IMG/VR virus record: IMGVR_UViG_3300030328_003716
Coordinates: 1-31,270 of that record
Origin: a virus
Strand: one strand, 5' to 3'
Length of the DNA: 31,270 nt
Every line of letters begins with the position of its first letter. Position 1 is the first letter of the stretch. The position numbers were made by a program, and so were the translations under genes. The notes beneath the pieces are model-generated. The model had not been told where the DNA came from and did not search any database. It was given only the letters and a program-made list of their open reading frames with translations. Below, piece after piece: positions 6,204-16,700 of this stretch.

Positions 6204-6809
6204 ATGTCTTTACTTAGAACCTCAGAATTAGAAGCTGTCAATAGAGTGCTTCAGATGCTAGGAGAAGCTCCTGTTGGTAGTCTTATAAATCAGTTTGGGT
6301 TAGCGAAGCAAGCTGGTGATTCTATTAAAGATGTCAGCCGTAGAGTTCAAGCTGAAGGTTGGTCTTTTAATACAGATTACAATGTACCTTTAGATCGCAA
6401 TACGTCTGATGAAATTGTTGTTGGAAACAATGTAAGTCGTGTTGTTGTAGATCACCTTACTTATCCTGATTATGATATTGTCCAAAGAAATAATAGATTA
6501 TATGATCGCTTAAATCGGTCCTTTACTTTTACAGAAGATTTAAAAGGAGATGTTACATATATGCTTGATTGGGATGATCTTCCTGAACATGCTCGTCAAT
6601 ATATAATGACTAGAGCAGGAAGACAATTGCAAGAAGCAATCATTGGTAGTGCTGATTTAACTAAATTAAATATGGCAGCAGAAGCAGAAGCTAGAACACA
6701 ATTTATAGAAGAAGAAACAACAAAAAGCGATCATAATATGATTAGAGGAAATCCTAATAGAACAGGCCCAATGACTACTTATATGCCTTCTCGTGCCGTC
6801 ATTAGGTAA
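6204..6809 (+). CDS. 11: Tail tubular protein A (T7 gp11-like)
   Basis: A 201-aa tail-tube adaptor (gatekeeper) that forms the ring below the portal. The N-terminus MSLLRTSELEAVNRVLQMLGEAPVGSL is characteristic of the gp11 family, as are QAEGWSFNTDYNVPLDRN and YDRLNRSFTFTEDLKGDVTYMLDWDDLPEHARQYIMTRAGR. I start at 6204 and not at the in-frame ATG at 6174, because 6174-6203 is the terminator hairpin (it would encode MGGLSPLLFI) and the family N-terminus begins at MSLL. Length matches T7 gp11 (196 aa). It is followed two bases later by gp12. Confidence 0.92.
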   Translation: MSLLRTSELEAVNRVLQMLGEAPVGSLINQFGLAKQAGDSIKDVSRRVQAEGWSFNTDYNVPLDRNTSDEIVVGNNVSRVVVDHLTYPDYDIVQRNNRLYDRLNRSFTFTEDLKGDVTYMLDWDDLPEHARQYIMTRAGRQLQEAIIGSADLTKLNMAAEAEARTQFIEEETTKSDHNMIRGNPNRTGPMTTYMPSRAVIR

Positions 6810-6811
6810 TC

Positions 6812-9478
6812 ATGCCATTAATTAGCAGTACAATTCCTAACCTTATTAATGGGGTTAGCCAACAACCGCCAGCATTGAGACTAGCTTCTCAGTCAGAAGC
6901 TGTTGTTAACTGCATGCCTAGTCCTGTTGAAGGACTTAAAAAAAGGCCTCCATTACAACATATTGCAAAATTGTTTTCTGGTAGTGCAGGAACTGGAAGA
7001 CCTTTTTCAAGAATTGTTGATAGAGATGGAGACATACGGTATTTAATTTTCATTCAAGATGGAGATTTAAAAGTATTTGATTTAGATGGGACAGCTAAAA
7101 CAGTTACGTTTCCAAATGGAAAAGGTTATTTAGATGTAGCTAACACAGCCGATCCTTCAGATAAATTTAGAGCAGCATCTGTCGCTGACTATACTTTCCT
7201 TGTAAATAGAGAGAAAACAATTAGAACATATTATGAGGCTACATATAGTCAAAGTGGGACGACTGTCACTGTTACATATAACAATCATGGCTTAACAACT
7301 TCTGATCGGATATCAATTGATTGTACTTCTGGGGCAGGAGTAGATGGTAAATATAATGTTGCTTCAGTTGTTGATGCCAATAGTTTTACATATACGGCAG
7401 CCGCTTCAGCAACAACAAGTGGGAACTGTGCTTATAACATTATGTCTCCTACCTTTGGCACTAAGTCAATGGTATTTATTAAGGCAGCAGATCATGTAAC
7501 AACATATAAAGTCAAGATAAGAAGTGCTGATGGCACGTCTGTTTTGGCAGACGTAAGTTATACATCACCAGCGGTAGGTTCTGGAACTCCTGATACTTTA
7601 ACTATTGCCACTAATTTAAAGAATTCTCTTGTTACTGCTTTAGGCAGTGGATGGACTTTAAATGTTGTTGACTATATTATTCAGATTACAAAAGATGATG
7701 GTGGCGATTATCAATTAGAAACTAGCGATACGAAGACAGGAACTTATACAAAAGCTATTAAAGGAACTATTGATACGATTACTGATTTACCTACAGTTGG
7801 TGAACATAATTTCGTAGTTAAAATACAGGGAACTAAAACGACACAATTAGATGATTACTATGTAAAGTTTGAAACATCTGCTGGTAGTGGAACAGGTGCA
7901 GGTATTTGGAGAGAAACAGTCGGGCCAGATATTGCACATGGCTTTAATAATTCAACAATGCCACATGTATTAGTAAGGAATGAGGATGGAACATTTGTTT
8001 TCAAAGAGTTTGAATGGTCGCCAAGAGTTGCTGGTGATGAGGTAACAGTCCCTAATCCTTCTTTTGTAAATAGTCAAATCCAAAATTTGAATTTATTTAG
8101 AAACAGACTTGTCTTTCTTGCTGATGAAAATGTAATCCTTTCTGCTGCTGATAGTTATGACCGATTTTGGAGAGAGACTGTCCAAACTATTGTCGATAGT
8201 GATCCTATTGATTTGGTTAGTGGTGGTACTGAGATCAATTTCTTGAATTCAAGTCTTGCTTTTGCAAACACACTTCTTTTATTTAGTCGTCATGGACAGT
8301 TTCGATTAGATGCAGGAACTACATCAATAGGTACAAGTTTGACGCCTAAGACGGCAAATGTAACTGCAATCACTAGCTTTGAAATGGAGCCTAGCGTTGA
8401 CCCTATTTCAGTAGGTAGAACTGTTTACTTTGGTATTCCAAAGGGTGAATATAGTGGAGTAAGAGATTTCTTCCTGCCTGATTCAACTGGAGGTGTTCCT
8501 TTATCTGAAGAAGTTAGTTCCTCTATTCCACGATATATACCAAGTGATCTCACTACTTTAGTTACATCAGTTTCAGAAGAGGCAATAGTTGCTATAGCAA
8601 AAGGTCAACCTCAGCGTATTTATTTATATAAATTCTTTTTTGAAGATGATAGTAAACTTCAATCAGCCTGGTGTCATTGGGAAGTTAAAGGTAGTAAATC
8701 TATCTTAGGAGCTTCTATGTTAGATAGTGATATGTATTTATTGATTGAATATGCAGATGGTGTTTATTTAGAGAAAGTAGCGTTGAGACCTGAGACAGTT
8801 GATCCAGGTAGTGATATTGAATTGTTATTAGATAGAAAAACAACAGAAGCAAAATGTCATGTCAATGTTATTAATGCAGGTGGTGCAGGTGTTCAATCAA
8901 TAATTAGTCTTCCGTATCCAACTCCTTCTACAGGATTAATGGCTGTTGTTGGAACTGAGGCTGCAAATAATACGTTAACTCATGGACAAGTTCTTGTTCC
9001 AAGTGCTGAAACAACAACAGGTGCAACTCAAGGTGGTTTCAGTGGAAATGCAACTCTTACTGTATTAGGTGATTTAAGTGCAGCTAAGTTTTTTGTAGGA
9101 GAATTATATGATATGAGATATGAATTTAGTACGCCTTATTTAAAGGAGCAGCCTTCTGCTGGAGGAATGGCAGTTGTATCTGGACCTAAGCTTCAAATCC
9201 GAACATGGGCTGTAGTTTTTGATGAAACATCTCACTTCATTTTAAGAGTAACTCCTGCGGGTAGAACCGAAGTCGAGTATCCTTATAATGGATTAACTGT
9301 TGGAACTAGTCCTCCTTTACTTGGATCTCCAGGAATAGGAACAGGACATTTCAGAGTTCCTGTTTTAGCCAGTAGTCTTGATACTAAAGTCGAGATTCTA
9401 AGCAGTAGTCCTTTACCTTGTAGAATCCAATCAGCAGAATGGGAAGGCTTCTTACACTCCAGAGCAAAGAGACTTTAA
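6812..9478 (+). CDS. 12: Tail tubular protein B (T7 gp12-like)
   Basis: An 888-aa nozzle protein of the short tail. It begins MPLISSTIPNLINGVSQQPPALRLASQSE, the most recognisable motif of the gp12 family, followed by NCMPSPVEGLKKRPPLQHI. Later family-like stretches are FKEFEWSPRVAGDEVTVPNPSF, LNLFRNRLVFLADENVILSAADSYDRFWRETVQTI, DPIDLVSGGTEINFLNSSLAF and SEEAIVAIAKGQ. It is somewhat longer than T7 gp12 (794 aa); the extra length seems to lie in Thr/Gly-rich beta segments around residues 140-300. Its 3' end overlaps the start proposed for gp13 by 40 nt. It should contact gp11 above and fibre and adsorption proteins at the side. Confidence 0.93.
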   Translation: MPLISSTIPNLINGVSQQPPALRLASQSEAVVNCMPSPVEGLKKRPPLQHIAKLFSGSAGTGRPFSRIVDRDGDIRYLIFIQDGDLKVFDLDGTAKTVTFPNGKGYLDVANTADPSDKFRAASVADYTFLVNREKTIRTYYEATYSQSGTTVTVTYNNHGLTTSDRISIDCTSGAGVDGKYNVASVVDANSFTYTAAASATTSGNCAYNIMSPTFGTKSMVFIKAADHVTTYKVKIRSADGTSVLADVSYTSPAVGSGTPDTLTIATNLKNSLVTALGSGWTLNVVDYIIQITKDDGGDYQLETSDTKTGTYTKAIKGTIDTITDLPTVGEHNFVVKIQGTKTTQLDDYYVKFETSAGSGTGAGIWRETVGPDIAHGFNNSTMPHVLVRNEDGTFVFKEFEWSPRVAGDEVTVPNPSFVNSQIQNLNLFRNRLVFLADENVILSAADSYDRFWRETVQTIVDSDPIDLVSGGTEINFLNSSLAFANTLLLFSRHGQFRLDAGTTSIGTSLTPKTANVTAITSFEMEPSVDPISVGRTVYFGIPKGEYSGVRDFFLPDSTGGVPLSEEVSSSIPRYIPSDLTTLVTSVSEEAIVAIAKGQPQRIYLYKFFFEDDSKLQSAWCHWEVKGSKSILGASMLDSDMYLLIEYADGVYLEKVALRPETVDPGSDIELLLDRKTTEAKCHVNVINAGGAGVQSIISLPYPTPSTGLMAVVGTEAANNTLTHGQVLVPSAETTTGATQGGFSGNATLTVLGDLSAAKFFVGELYDMRYEFSTPYLKEQPSAGGMAVVSGPKLQIRTWAVVFDETSHFILRVTPAGRTEVEYPYNGLTVGTSPPLLGSPGIGTGHFRVPVLASSLDTKVEILSSSPLPCRIQSAEWEGFLHSRAKRL

Positions 9479-9936
9479 AGCTATCAGCTTATACTCGACC
9501 TTCTACGTTAGAAGATGTAGTTGAGTTAGCTAAGAAGATGAGGGAAGAGGATGTTGAAGAATTAAGAGCTACTGGTGATACCCCAAAGGGTTGTCTTCTT
9601 TATTGCTATTTGGCAAGCAAACCTTGTATAACTATGATGAGTCGTCATGGTTATTTGATGGGAATGTATGGAGTCATTCCAGAAGGAGAAAAAAGTGGAA
9701 GAATATGGATGTTAGGTCAAACTAAAATGACAGAAGATATTCGAGATAAAATTTGGTTTTTACGAGAGTCACAAGTTAGATTAAAGGAGTTACACAAGAC
9801 ATATCCATTAATGTTCAATATAGTAGACACTAGAAATAGGACTCATGTGAAATGGTTGAAATGGATGAAATTTACATTCATTCAAAATCACATTATGAAT
9901 GAAGGTCATTTATTCCATGAATTCGTGAGGATTTAA
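9439..9936 (+). CDS. 13: gp13-like internal virion protein (GNAT-like fold family)
   Basis: A 165-aa protein resembling the T7 gp13 / DUF2833 group, which has similarity to GNAT acetyltransferases. Visible features are RPSTLEDVVELAKKMREEDVEELRATG (N-terminal helix pair), GYLMGMYGVIPEGEKSGRIWMLGQTKM (strand-strand core) and YPLMFNIVDTRNRTHVKWLKWMKFTFIQN (the N.VD.RN..H.KWLKWM.F pattern). Its place between gp12 and gp14 agrees with T7 order. The ATG at 9439 gives a 40-nt overlap with gp12; no better start exists before the conserved RPSTLEDV, so I keep it. In T7 gp13 is needed for assembly of the internal core but is not a stable virion part. Whether any acetyltransferase activity remains cannot be judged from sequence. 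Confidence 0.8.
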   Translation: MGRLLTLQSKETLKLSAYTRPSTLEDVVELAKKMREEDVEELRATGDTPKGCLLYCYLASKPCITMMSRHGYLMGMYGVIPEGEKSGRIWMLGQTKMTEDIRDKIWFLRESQVRLKELHKTYPLMFNIVDTRNRTHVKWLKWMKFTFIQNHIMNEGHLFHEFVRI

Positions 9937-9939
9937 TTT

Positions 9940-10650
9940 ATGTGTGGTGTTGCCGCTGTTGTTGGTATTGCAAGTACAGTCCTTGGGATAGCGCAACAAT
10001 ATATGTCGTATCAGCAAGCGCAGGCTGATACCAGATTTTATAATGCTCAAAGGAAGCTTGAATGGCAGGGAGCAACCTTACAAGCTCAGTCAAATAGGAA
10101 TACGGAAAATATTAGACAACAGATGAATAGTAATTTTCAAGATCAGACTAGGGCTTTAGCTGATATTGCTTTTCATAATAAATCGACAGGCATTACTGTT
10201 GAACAACAACAAATCCAGGCAAAAGTTTCTAGAGAAAAGCAAGAAAGAGAGTTAGAATCATGGGAAGCTAGAGGTGCTTATACAGCTCAAGCACGAATAG
10301 GTTTATCTGTTGATGCTTTACTTAATGATGTTAAGAGACAAAAATCTGCTGCTGATTTCTTGACGAGTCAAAATAGTGCCTTTGCCTTTAGTAGGACACA
10401 ACAAGATAGAAGAGTTGCTCAGGCGGCAAGAGGATCAAGGATTGCTAGTGCCCGTGATTATGTTAAGACGACTTATTTAGATCCTGTTAGACCGTTAAAG
10501 AAAGAAGCTCCTGGCTTCGCTCCTTATGCGATAGGTATGGCAAGTAGTGTGCTAGGGGGATTATCTAGTTATCAAGGAATAGAAAGTGCCAGAATTAATG
10601 CAGGTTATAGACCTGGTACTTATGGTTATGGAGAGAGTGCAAAACTGTAA
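9940..10650 (+). CDS. 14: Internal virion protein B (T7 gp14-like)
   Basis: A 236-aa protein starting MCGVAAVVGIASTVLGIAQQYMSYQQAQADTRFYNAQRK. The N-terminus is hydrophobic and is followed by long Gln/Arg-rich helices, typical of gp14, the first ejection protein, which forms the pore in the host outer membrane. The C-terminal part again has Gly/Ser-rich hydrophobic stretches (APYAIGMASSVLGGLSSYQG). Length is near T7 gp14 (196 aa). It begins three bases after gp13 and its stop shares one base with the gp15 start (TAATG), so gp14, gp15 and gp16 are tightly coupled. The assignment rests on position, composition and N-terminal pattern. Confidence 0.87.
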   Translation: MCGVAAVVGIASTVLGIAQQYMSYQQAQADTRFYNAQRKLEWQGATLQAQSNRNTENIRQQMNSNFQDQTRALADIAFHNKSTGITVEQQQIQAKVSREKQERELESWEARGAYTAQARIGLSVDALLNDVKRQKSAADFLTSQNSAFAFSRTQQDRRVAQAARGSRIASARDYVKTTYLDPVRPLKKEAPGFAPYAIGMASSVLGGLSSYQGIESARINAGYRPGTYGYGESAKL

Positions 10651-13600
10651 TGGCAAAGTATTCACTTGGTAAAAATGTCGGTACGACTGACAAAACAACT
10701 CATCAACGAGTTGCTCCTCAAGCTGGGGAGGATCAGGCTTTAGCCTTTAGAGGAACACCAGGCGATGTTAAAAAGATTAGAATGCCTGATGTTGTCATTC
10801 AGAAGTGGCAAGGTGATACTTATATCAGTAATCCAAGTCCAACATTAGCTCCTAAATTAGAACTTCCTAGTCTTAGAGGTGTATTAGCAGAACCTAATCG
10901 AGATTTCGCTAGGCTTGCAGATGCTTTAGGTACATTTAATAAACAACTTGTTAACTTTTCAACTACTAATCTTGATTATGAAACTAAGAGGACAGAATAT
11001 GCAAGACAGGAAGCAGATGCAATTATTAAACAAACTGCTGTAGAAGGAACTTCTAGTCAGAAATTAGGAAATTTAACGGCAGAATTAGAAAGAATTATTG
11101 GAGATGAAAATTCAAGTAAAGATGAGATAAGTTATGCAGAAAGAACTTTAGATAGGATTAGAGCTGATAGTCGATTAGGTCCTGCAATAGAATCGAAATA
11201 TAGGGAAGAAGCGGTTTTAAATAGAGCTTATACACTTGATAGTGCAGCAAAGACAGAACTAGTAAAAACTACAAAATTAGTTGATGGGGAGCAGGTTGAA
11301 GTTGAGGTTCCTGTTCATACACTTTCTCCTAATGATCCCCTTTATTTACAGTGGGCTAATGATTATGTATTTAATGACGATAGTAGACAATTAACTTCTT
11401 TTGAATATAAAAACATTAAAGGTACATTATCTCAACTTTTATCAAACAATAGAACTGCTCAAAGTAAATTATTTAATACTGAGTTAACTAATAAGTATAT
11501 TACAAACGTTAATGTAACGACTAAAAGAATAGGTGAATTATTAAGAGACGAGAAAATGACAACAGAGCAAGCTGTTTTAGAAATCCATCAACTTATAGAA
11601 AGAGGTAGGTATGGAGCGATTTCAGGTACTGTTAAAAAGGAATTAAATGAAAATTTAATAGAGAATATAATAGTTGCTTATTTAAAAGATAACAATAGTG
11701 GAAGTGCAGAAGACTTATATCCATTATTTAATTCCATAATGACTGGACCTACTGAAAGCAGAGTAAAAACAAGAGAGAAGGAAATTACAATTACAACAGA
11801 GCTAGAGGCTGAACAATATAATGCAAATATAGGAGATAAAGTAACAATTAAAGAAGCTTATATAAATGATAATCAACGATGGATAAGTCAATTCCCAGCA
11901 GGATATTTAGAAGAGAGAGTTCGAGATGCTAATATTAAGCTTGCACTAAATGATGAAGATAGTCAAAGAGTACAAAATGGAATACAAGAGAATCTATTTA
12001 CAAAGGTATTCGAAAAAGAGATATCTCCTTTGCTTGATAATCAAATAGAAAATGCTCCTTTAGCTGTAGAGCTATTAAATGAAAGAAGAGATGAAGCTAT
12101 ATTGGCAGCAGGTGGAGATTTTAGAAAAATAATTGCAATTAATAACGCATATGACAAGGGTTTAAATGGAATATATGGAGTATTTGCAACGGATTTTTAT
12201 GACGATCGACTAGAGTTAGAAGCTGCGGTACTAGAAGCTATAGGTGATCCTAATAAAGTTGCGGCATTTAATATCCAATTAGAGATTTTTACTGAAAAAT
12301 ATAGGCATTATCCAAAGGCAAGAACTTATATAAATAGTCAAGCTGTAAAATATCAAGGATTATTTAAGGAACTAGAGACATCACAGTTAAAACCTATCAG
12401 TGATCTGTTAACAGCAGCGAGAACATATTGGATAAATGTTCTCGGAAAAGAAGAGGTAAGAGGTTATTCAAATATAGAAGAACAAGCTTATTTCGGAATA
12501 ATAAAACAAAGAATTATTGAGGATTATTTAAGCGGAATTTCACTAGATATGAAAGAAGATGAAATAAACACGTATACAACGGACTATATAGAAGAATTCC
12601 AGAAAGATTCAAAAGCTTTTATAGAAAGATTCGAAATAAATTTCGATGAAAATGCTGTAACAAATCAACGACAAGAACTTCCTGAAGTTAAGGTTAGCTA
12701 TCCAGGTACTACATCAGAAGGATTAGATTCTTGGGAACAGACAGCTCTTAATCAGGGAGAATTAAATACAGAGACAGGTTTATTAAATGAGCAGGGTCGA
12801 ACAAGAATAAGATTATTATATGAAAGTGATTCAGCTATGTTTAGTGTAGCGGCATTAGATTCTATATTAACTAAATTGGTAACTGATAAAGAAATTGATA
12901 GAAGATTAAAAGTTATAATTAATAATTTACCAGCAGAAGTAAGAGGAAATCTTGGCGATTTTCTTATTGATCAATATCAAAAACATAATCGACCAATTAA
13001 ACCTGAAGACATAGAAAAATTTAAGAACTTAAATTCAATTAAAATTTCTGATGCTAGTCAAGATAATCGTTGGATGACATATGCAAATAGATTCTCAAAT
13101 GGTGGAGTATTAATAGCTTCTAGTGGAAATGTTTCAGGTTTGATGAGTGGATCTAGTGATGAAATAAATGATTTACCTGATCCTGTTTCTATAAATGAAC
13201 CTGTAGATGAATTTATGCAACCAAAAACATTAGAGAATATTATTATTGAGATGAATGGGGCAATGGAATTCCGTGGAGTAGGGAATCCTAATTATAGAAA
13301 AGGTGATTATAGAAGTAGTGAAGAAGAAAATTTCTATTTTAATTTCCGTCCTCAACATATTCAAGGTGCAATTAATAGAATTCAAACGTTAACTGAGGCA
13401 GATTTAAATGCGTTAACAATAGGTGCGTTATTAGAAGCTGGTATAACTGATAAAGGGAAATTTGAAGTAGCAGCAAATGTTCTTTATAGATCTCATGAAT
13501 TTGGAGATGTTCCTATCTCTCATGTTTTAACTGGTCATCATGATGTTAATCCCAATCAGTATGAAGCAATCTTTAATCCTATGGGAAGAGCTGCAAATGC

Positions 13601-13748
13601 TAAGCCTTATACAATAGAAATGTTAGAAGGGAAGCCTGATTTGATGCAATTAGCAGATCTTTTAGGATTATCTTCTTCAAAAGAGGCAGCAGCTATATAC
13701 TATCTGTGGAGGGCTCGCTTTGCTTCTCAACAAAAAACCGAGGAATAA
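10650..13748 (+). CDS. 15: Internal virion core protein (T7 gp15-like) with a possible C-terminal hydrolase-like domain
   Basis: A 1032-aa, mostly helical and charged core protein in the position of T7 gp15 (747 aa). The N-terminal section has the usual LPSLRGVLAEPNRDFARLADALGTFNKQLVNF. Around residues 905-975 the sequence changes character: LTIGALLEAGITDKGKFEVAANVLYRSHEFGDVPISHVLTGHHDVNPNQYEAIFN. The pattern V..VLYR...F...I..VL.....QYE..F recalls SleB/Hydrolase_2-type cell-wall hydrolases and could be the virion peptidoglycan hydrolase, which in T7 sits at the N-terminus of gp16. That is an inference by motif only. gp15 is ejected with gp16 and helps form the trans-envelope tube. It is followed three bases later by gp16. 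Confidence 0.85.
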   Translation: MAKYSLGKNVGTTDKTTHQRVAPQAGEDQALAFRGTPGDVKKIRMPDVVIQKWQGDTYISNPSPTLAPKLELPSLRGVLAEPNRDFARLADALGTFNKQLVNFSTTNLDYETKRTEYARQEADAIIKQTAVEGTSSQKLGNLTAELERIIGDENSSKDEISYAERTLDRIRADSRLGPAIESKYREEAVLNRAYTLDSAAKTELVKTTKLVDGEQVEVEVPVHTLSPNDPLYLQWANDYVFNDDSRQLTSFEYKNIKGTLSQLLSNNRTAQSKLFNTELTNKYITNVNVTTKRIGELLRDEKMTTEQAVLEIHQLIERGRYGAISGTVKKELNENLIENIIVAYLKDNNSGSAEDLYPLFNSIMTGPTESRVKTREKEITITTELEAEQYNANIGDKVTIKEAYINDNQRWISQFPAGYLEERVRDANIKLALNDEDSQRVQNGIQENLFTKVFEKEISPLLDNQIENAPLAVELLNERRDEAILAAGGDFRKIIAINNAYDKGLNGIYGVFATDFYDDRLELEAAVLEAIGDPNKVAAFNIQLEIFTEKYRHYPKARTYINSQAVKYQGLFKELETSQLKPISDLLTAARTYWINVLGKEEVRGYSNIEEQAYFGIIKQRIIEDYLSGISLDMKEDEINTYTTDYIEEFQKDSKAFIERFEINFDENAVTNQRQELPEVKVSYPGTTSEGLDSWEQTALNQGELNTETGLLNEQGRTRIRLLYESDSAMFSVAALDSILTKLVTDKEIDRRLKVIINNLPAEVRGNLGDFLIDQYQKHNRPIKPEDIEKFKNLNSIKISDASQDNRWMTYANRFSNGGVLIASSGNVSGLMSGSSDEINDLPDPVSINEPVDEFMQPKTLENIIIEMNGAMEFRGVGNPNYRKGDYRSSEEENFYFNFRPQHIQGAINRIQTLTEADLNALTIGALLEAGITDKGKFEVAANVLYRSHEFGDVPISHVLTGHHDVNPNQYEAIFNPMGRAANAKPYTIEMLEGKPDLMQLADLLGLSSSKEAAAIYYLWRARFASQQKTEE

Positions 13749-13751
13749 CTT

Positions 13752-16700
13752 ATGGCTGAGGGTACACAAGCAGTCCAAGAAGAGAATTGGGTTAGCTTCC
13801 CAGAAGGAGAAATTCCTAGTGAGATTCAATCGGTAACAAAAGAAGGAGAAGAATCTTCTGATGATTGGGGGGATGTAGATGATTTAGCACCTAAGCCTAT
13901 TAACGTTAACTTTGAGGAACAGCCTGATGAACCTACTTCTGGTGCTGGTTCAATTCCTTTTGATGCTTCTCCTGATTTAAGTTTAGATCTATTTAACAAG
14001 CCTGAGAATTATTTTAAATCTTTTGGAGAAGGAGTTGAATTAAACACTGGTTTTTTGTCAGATGAAAAATTTTTAAGTGATCAATATAAAATTGATAATA
14101 TTGATTATGAACTATATCAGATTGATCAAGAGCTTCAAATTCCTGAAGAAATTAAAGGAACTAAACTAGAAGAAACTATTAGACAGCAACAAGAATATTT
14201 AAAGAGACATCCTGATTTGCAAGATGCAGTAATTAAAGCGACTAACTCATCTGAGACTGGGCAATTTGATCCAATTCAGTTTGTGCAGGATGAAAGTATT
14301 CCTTGGCAAATTAGAGCTAAGATGTATAATTTATTGAATAATAGATTGTCTGAAGATAATGATATTTTAACAGAAGATAGTTTTCGAGGTGCTTTAATTA
14401 GATTTGGCGCAAATTTCCAATCTTCAGGTCTTTCATTTGTAAGTAATATAACTACAAATTTAGCACAATTGATTGCTAAAAAAGAAGGATATGGCCTGGA
14501 ACTTTCAAAGGATAAATACCAAGTTATACCAAGTGGTGATTCAAGAATAGAAGGTTTAGAGTTAGCTCCTAATCCTGCAGATTTTCATTATGTAAATCAG
14601 AGAGTAGGAGAACCAAACCCTTGGTGGGTTAATGCTGTGAGCGCGATGGGACCAGGAGGCAGTTTTACCGGTAGAGATTTTGGTAAAGGGATTCCCCAAA
14701 TACCATATCTAGATTCAGAGGGTAATCCTTATTACTTAACACAGGCAGCAATTAGTGAGAAGCTTGGTCTTGATGAGGATGCGACAGCTCAAGCATTGTG
14801 GGAACAGGGAGTATGGCCTCTTGCTCTTGAATTTACAAATGAAGTAACTGGAGAAAAAGTAATTTTAAATCCTGTTAAACCTGGAGAATTACATACAGAG
14901 CGTAGTGAACATATTAGTGGTAAATATTTTGATGGAGGTGCGGGAAGCATTCTTCCTCAGAATCAAAATATTTTAAATGAGAAATATAGAGGATTAAATG
15001 TTACATATGGGGAGGATGGTGAACTTGAGTCAGTTATATATAACGGGAGAGAATATTTAACAGCTAGGCAGCAAGATTTATATGGAACTGATATATCAGT
15101 TTATGATCCATTCGGCTTAGAAGGTCAGATACAAGGTGTTCCTTCAATTGATGCTAATGGTCCGTTAGATCCAAGGTTTTATCAGAAGGGATTTGAAGAA
15201 CTCATACCTGGAATGGCTCCTCATATGCTTGCGATCATAGCTGTCGTTATGATTACTAAAGGTAAGGTAGCAAGTCTTCCAGGTACAGCGGCTGGAGCAA
15301 GGCTTCAAGCAACAGGTGCTCAACAGCTTGCAAAAGGGTTTACTTTAAAAGGTTTGCGAAATTGGACTCTAGGCGGCCTTGGAAAAGGTGCGGGAGAAAA
15401 TGCTATAGCTTCATTCGTAGTTGAAGCAGCTAGTTATAACCGAGAGACAGGGAATGCTGTTGATGCACTTGTTCAGGTTTTTCCAGAGTTAGAAAGTAAT
15501 GTAACTGAGATATTTAGAAGTAATGAGATTGACTCAAATAATACGGCTTTTTGGAGGACTATCGGTGTTAATGAAGGACTCTTCGGTATACCATTTGGTT
15601 CATTACTTGAAGTTCTTACAGCAGGTGGTGGAGCTGGTCTTAAGGGACTAAAGAGTAGTGGTATCCCTTTTGACCCTAAACTGTGGAGAGATCTTGGTCT
15701 TGATTTCAATATTGCTGCTTTAACGAAACTGGCAGAATTAGACGTAATGGGAAAAGCTTATCAATTTGATGCTTTAAATTTAAAACTAAATATTTTAAAA
15801 ACTTTTACTGAAGAGGGAAAGATTGATTGGGGTAAAGAGAATCTAGGATTTAGGCTACCTGCTAGAAGTGGAGCTAATGATTGGGGACCAGGGGGAAGAT
15901 GGACTAATTGGATTAATCAAAAGCAAGCAACAGGTGAGATTAGAGAACCTTTATATCCTTCAGGTTATGAAGAACAACAGATACTTAATGTCGATCAACA
16001 ACCTGAGTCTTCTCCCACATTAGATCGTCAAGATTTAATTGACTTCAATATTTCAAATCAAAAAGATTTAATTACATCAATTAAAGCAACAGAAGAAAAC
16101 ATAGAAAAAATAACAACAGAATTACAAGGTTCTATTAATAAGTTGAATGAAGCCTTAGCAAGAGCAAATGAAACATCAACACCAATAGATAGAACTATTA
16201 ATACTGAATTTGGTATTGATGAATCTTTATCTAAACCTTTACCAGGTGAAGTATCGGATGTTCCTCTCGATGAGATCAGCACTGCTCCTCAGTATTTTCA
16301 AGTCAAGGAATCAGGAGTTGGACAAGTTGAAGGTGTTAGTGGCTCATTGAAAGGAGCAGAAACCTTTGAACCTGAGTTAGCAGGTATTATTACTTTATGG
16401 CGTGATACAGGAGGAACGATTGGAGATCCTGGACGTGTTTATATTGTTGATGGTCACAATAGATTAGATCTTGCAAAAAGATCAGGCAATAAAACGATTT
16501 TATCTAGGTTTATTAATGTTAAAACCTGGCAAGAAGCTAGAAGTAAAGCAGCATTAATTAATATTGCTGGCACTCAAAGCTTGAAAGGAAGTATAGAATC
16601 TTTGGATATTGCAAAATTTTTACGAGATGATAATTTTACGCTTAATGATTTAGCAGCAAGAGGTATTAATTTACAAAATAGACTTGTAGCTGAAGCTGTT

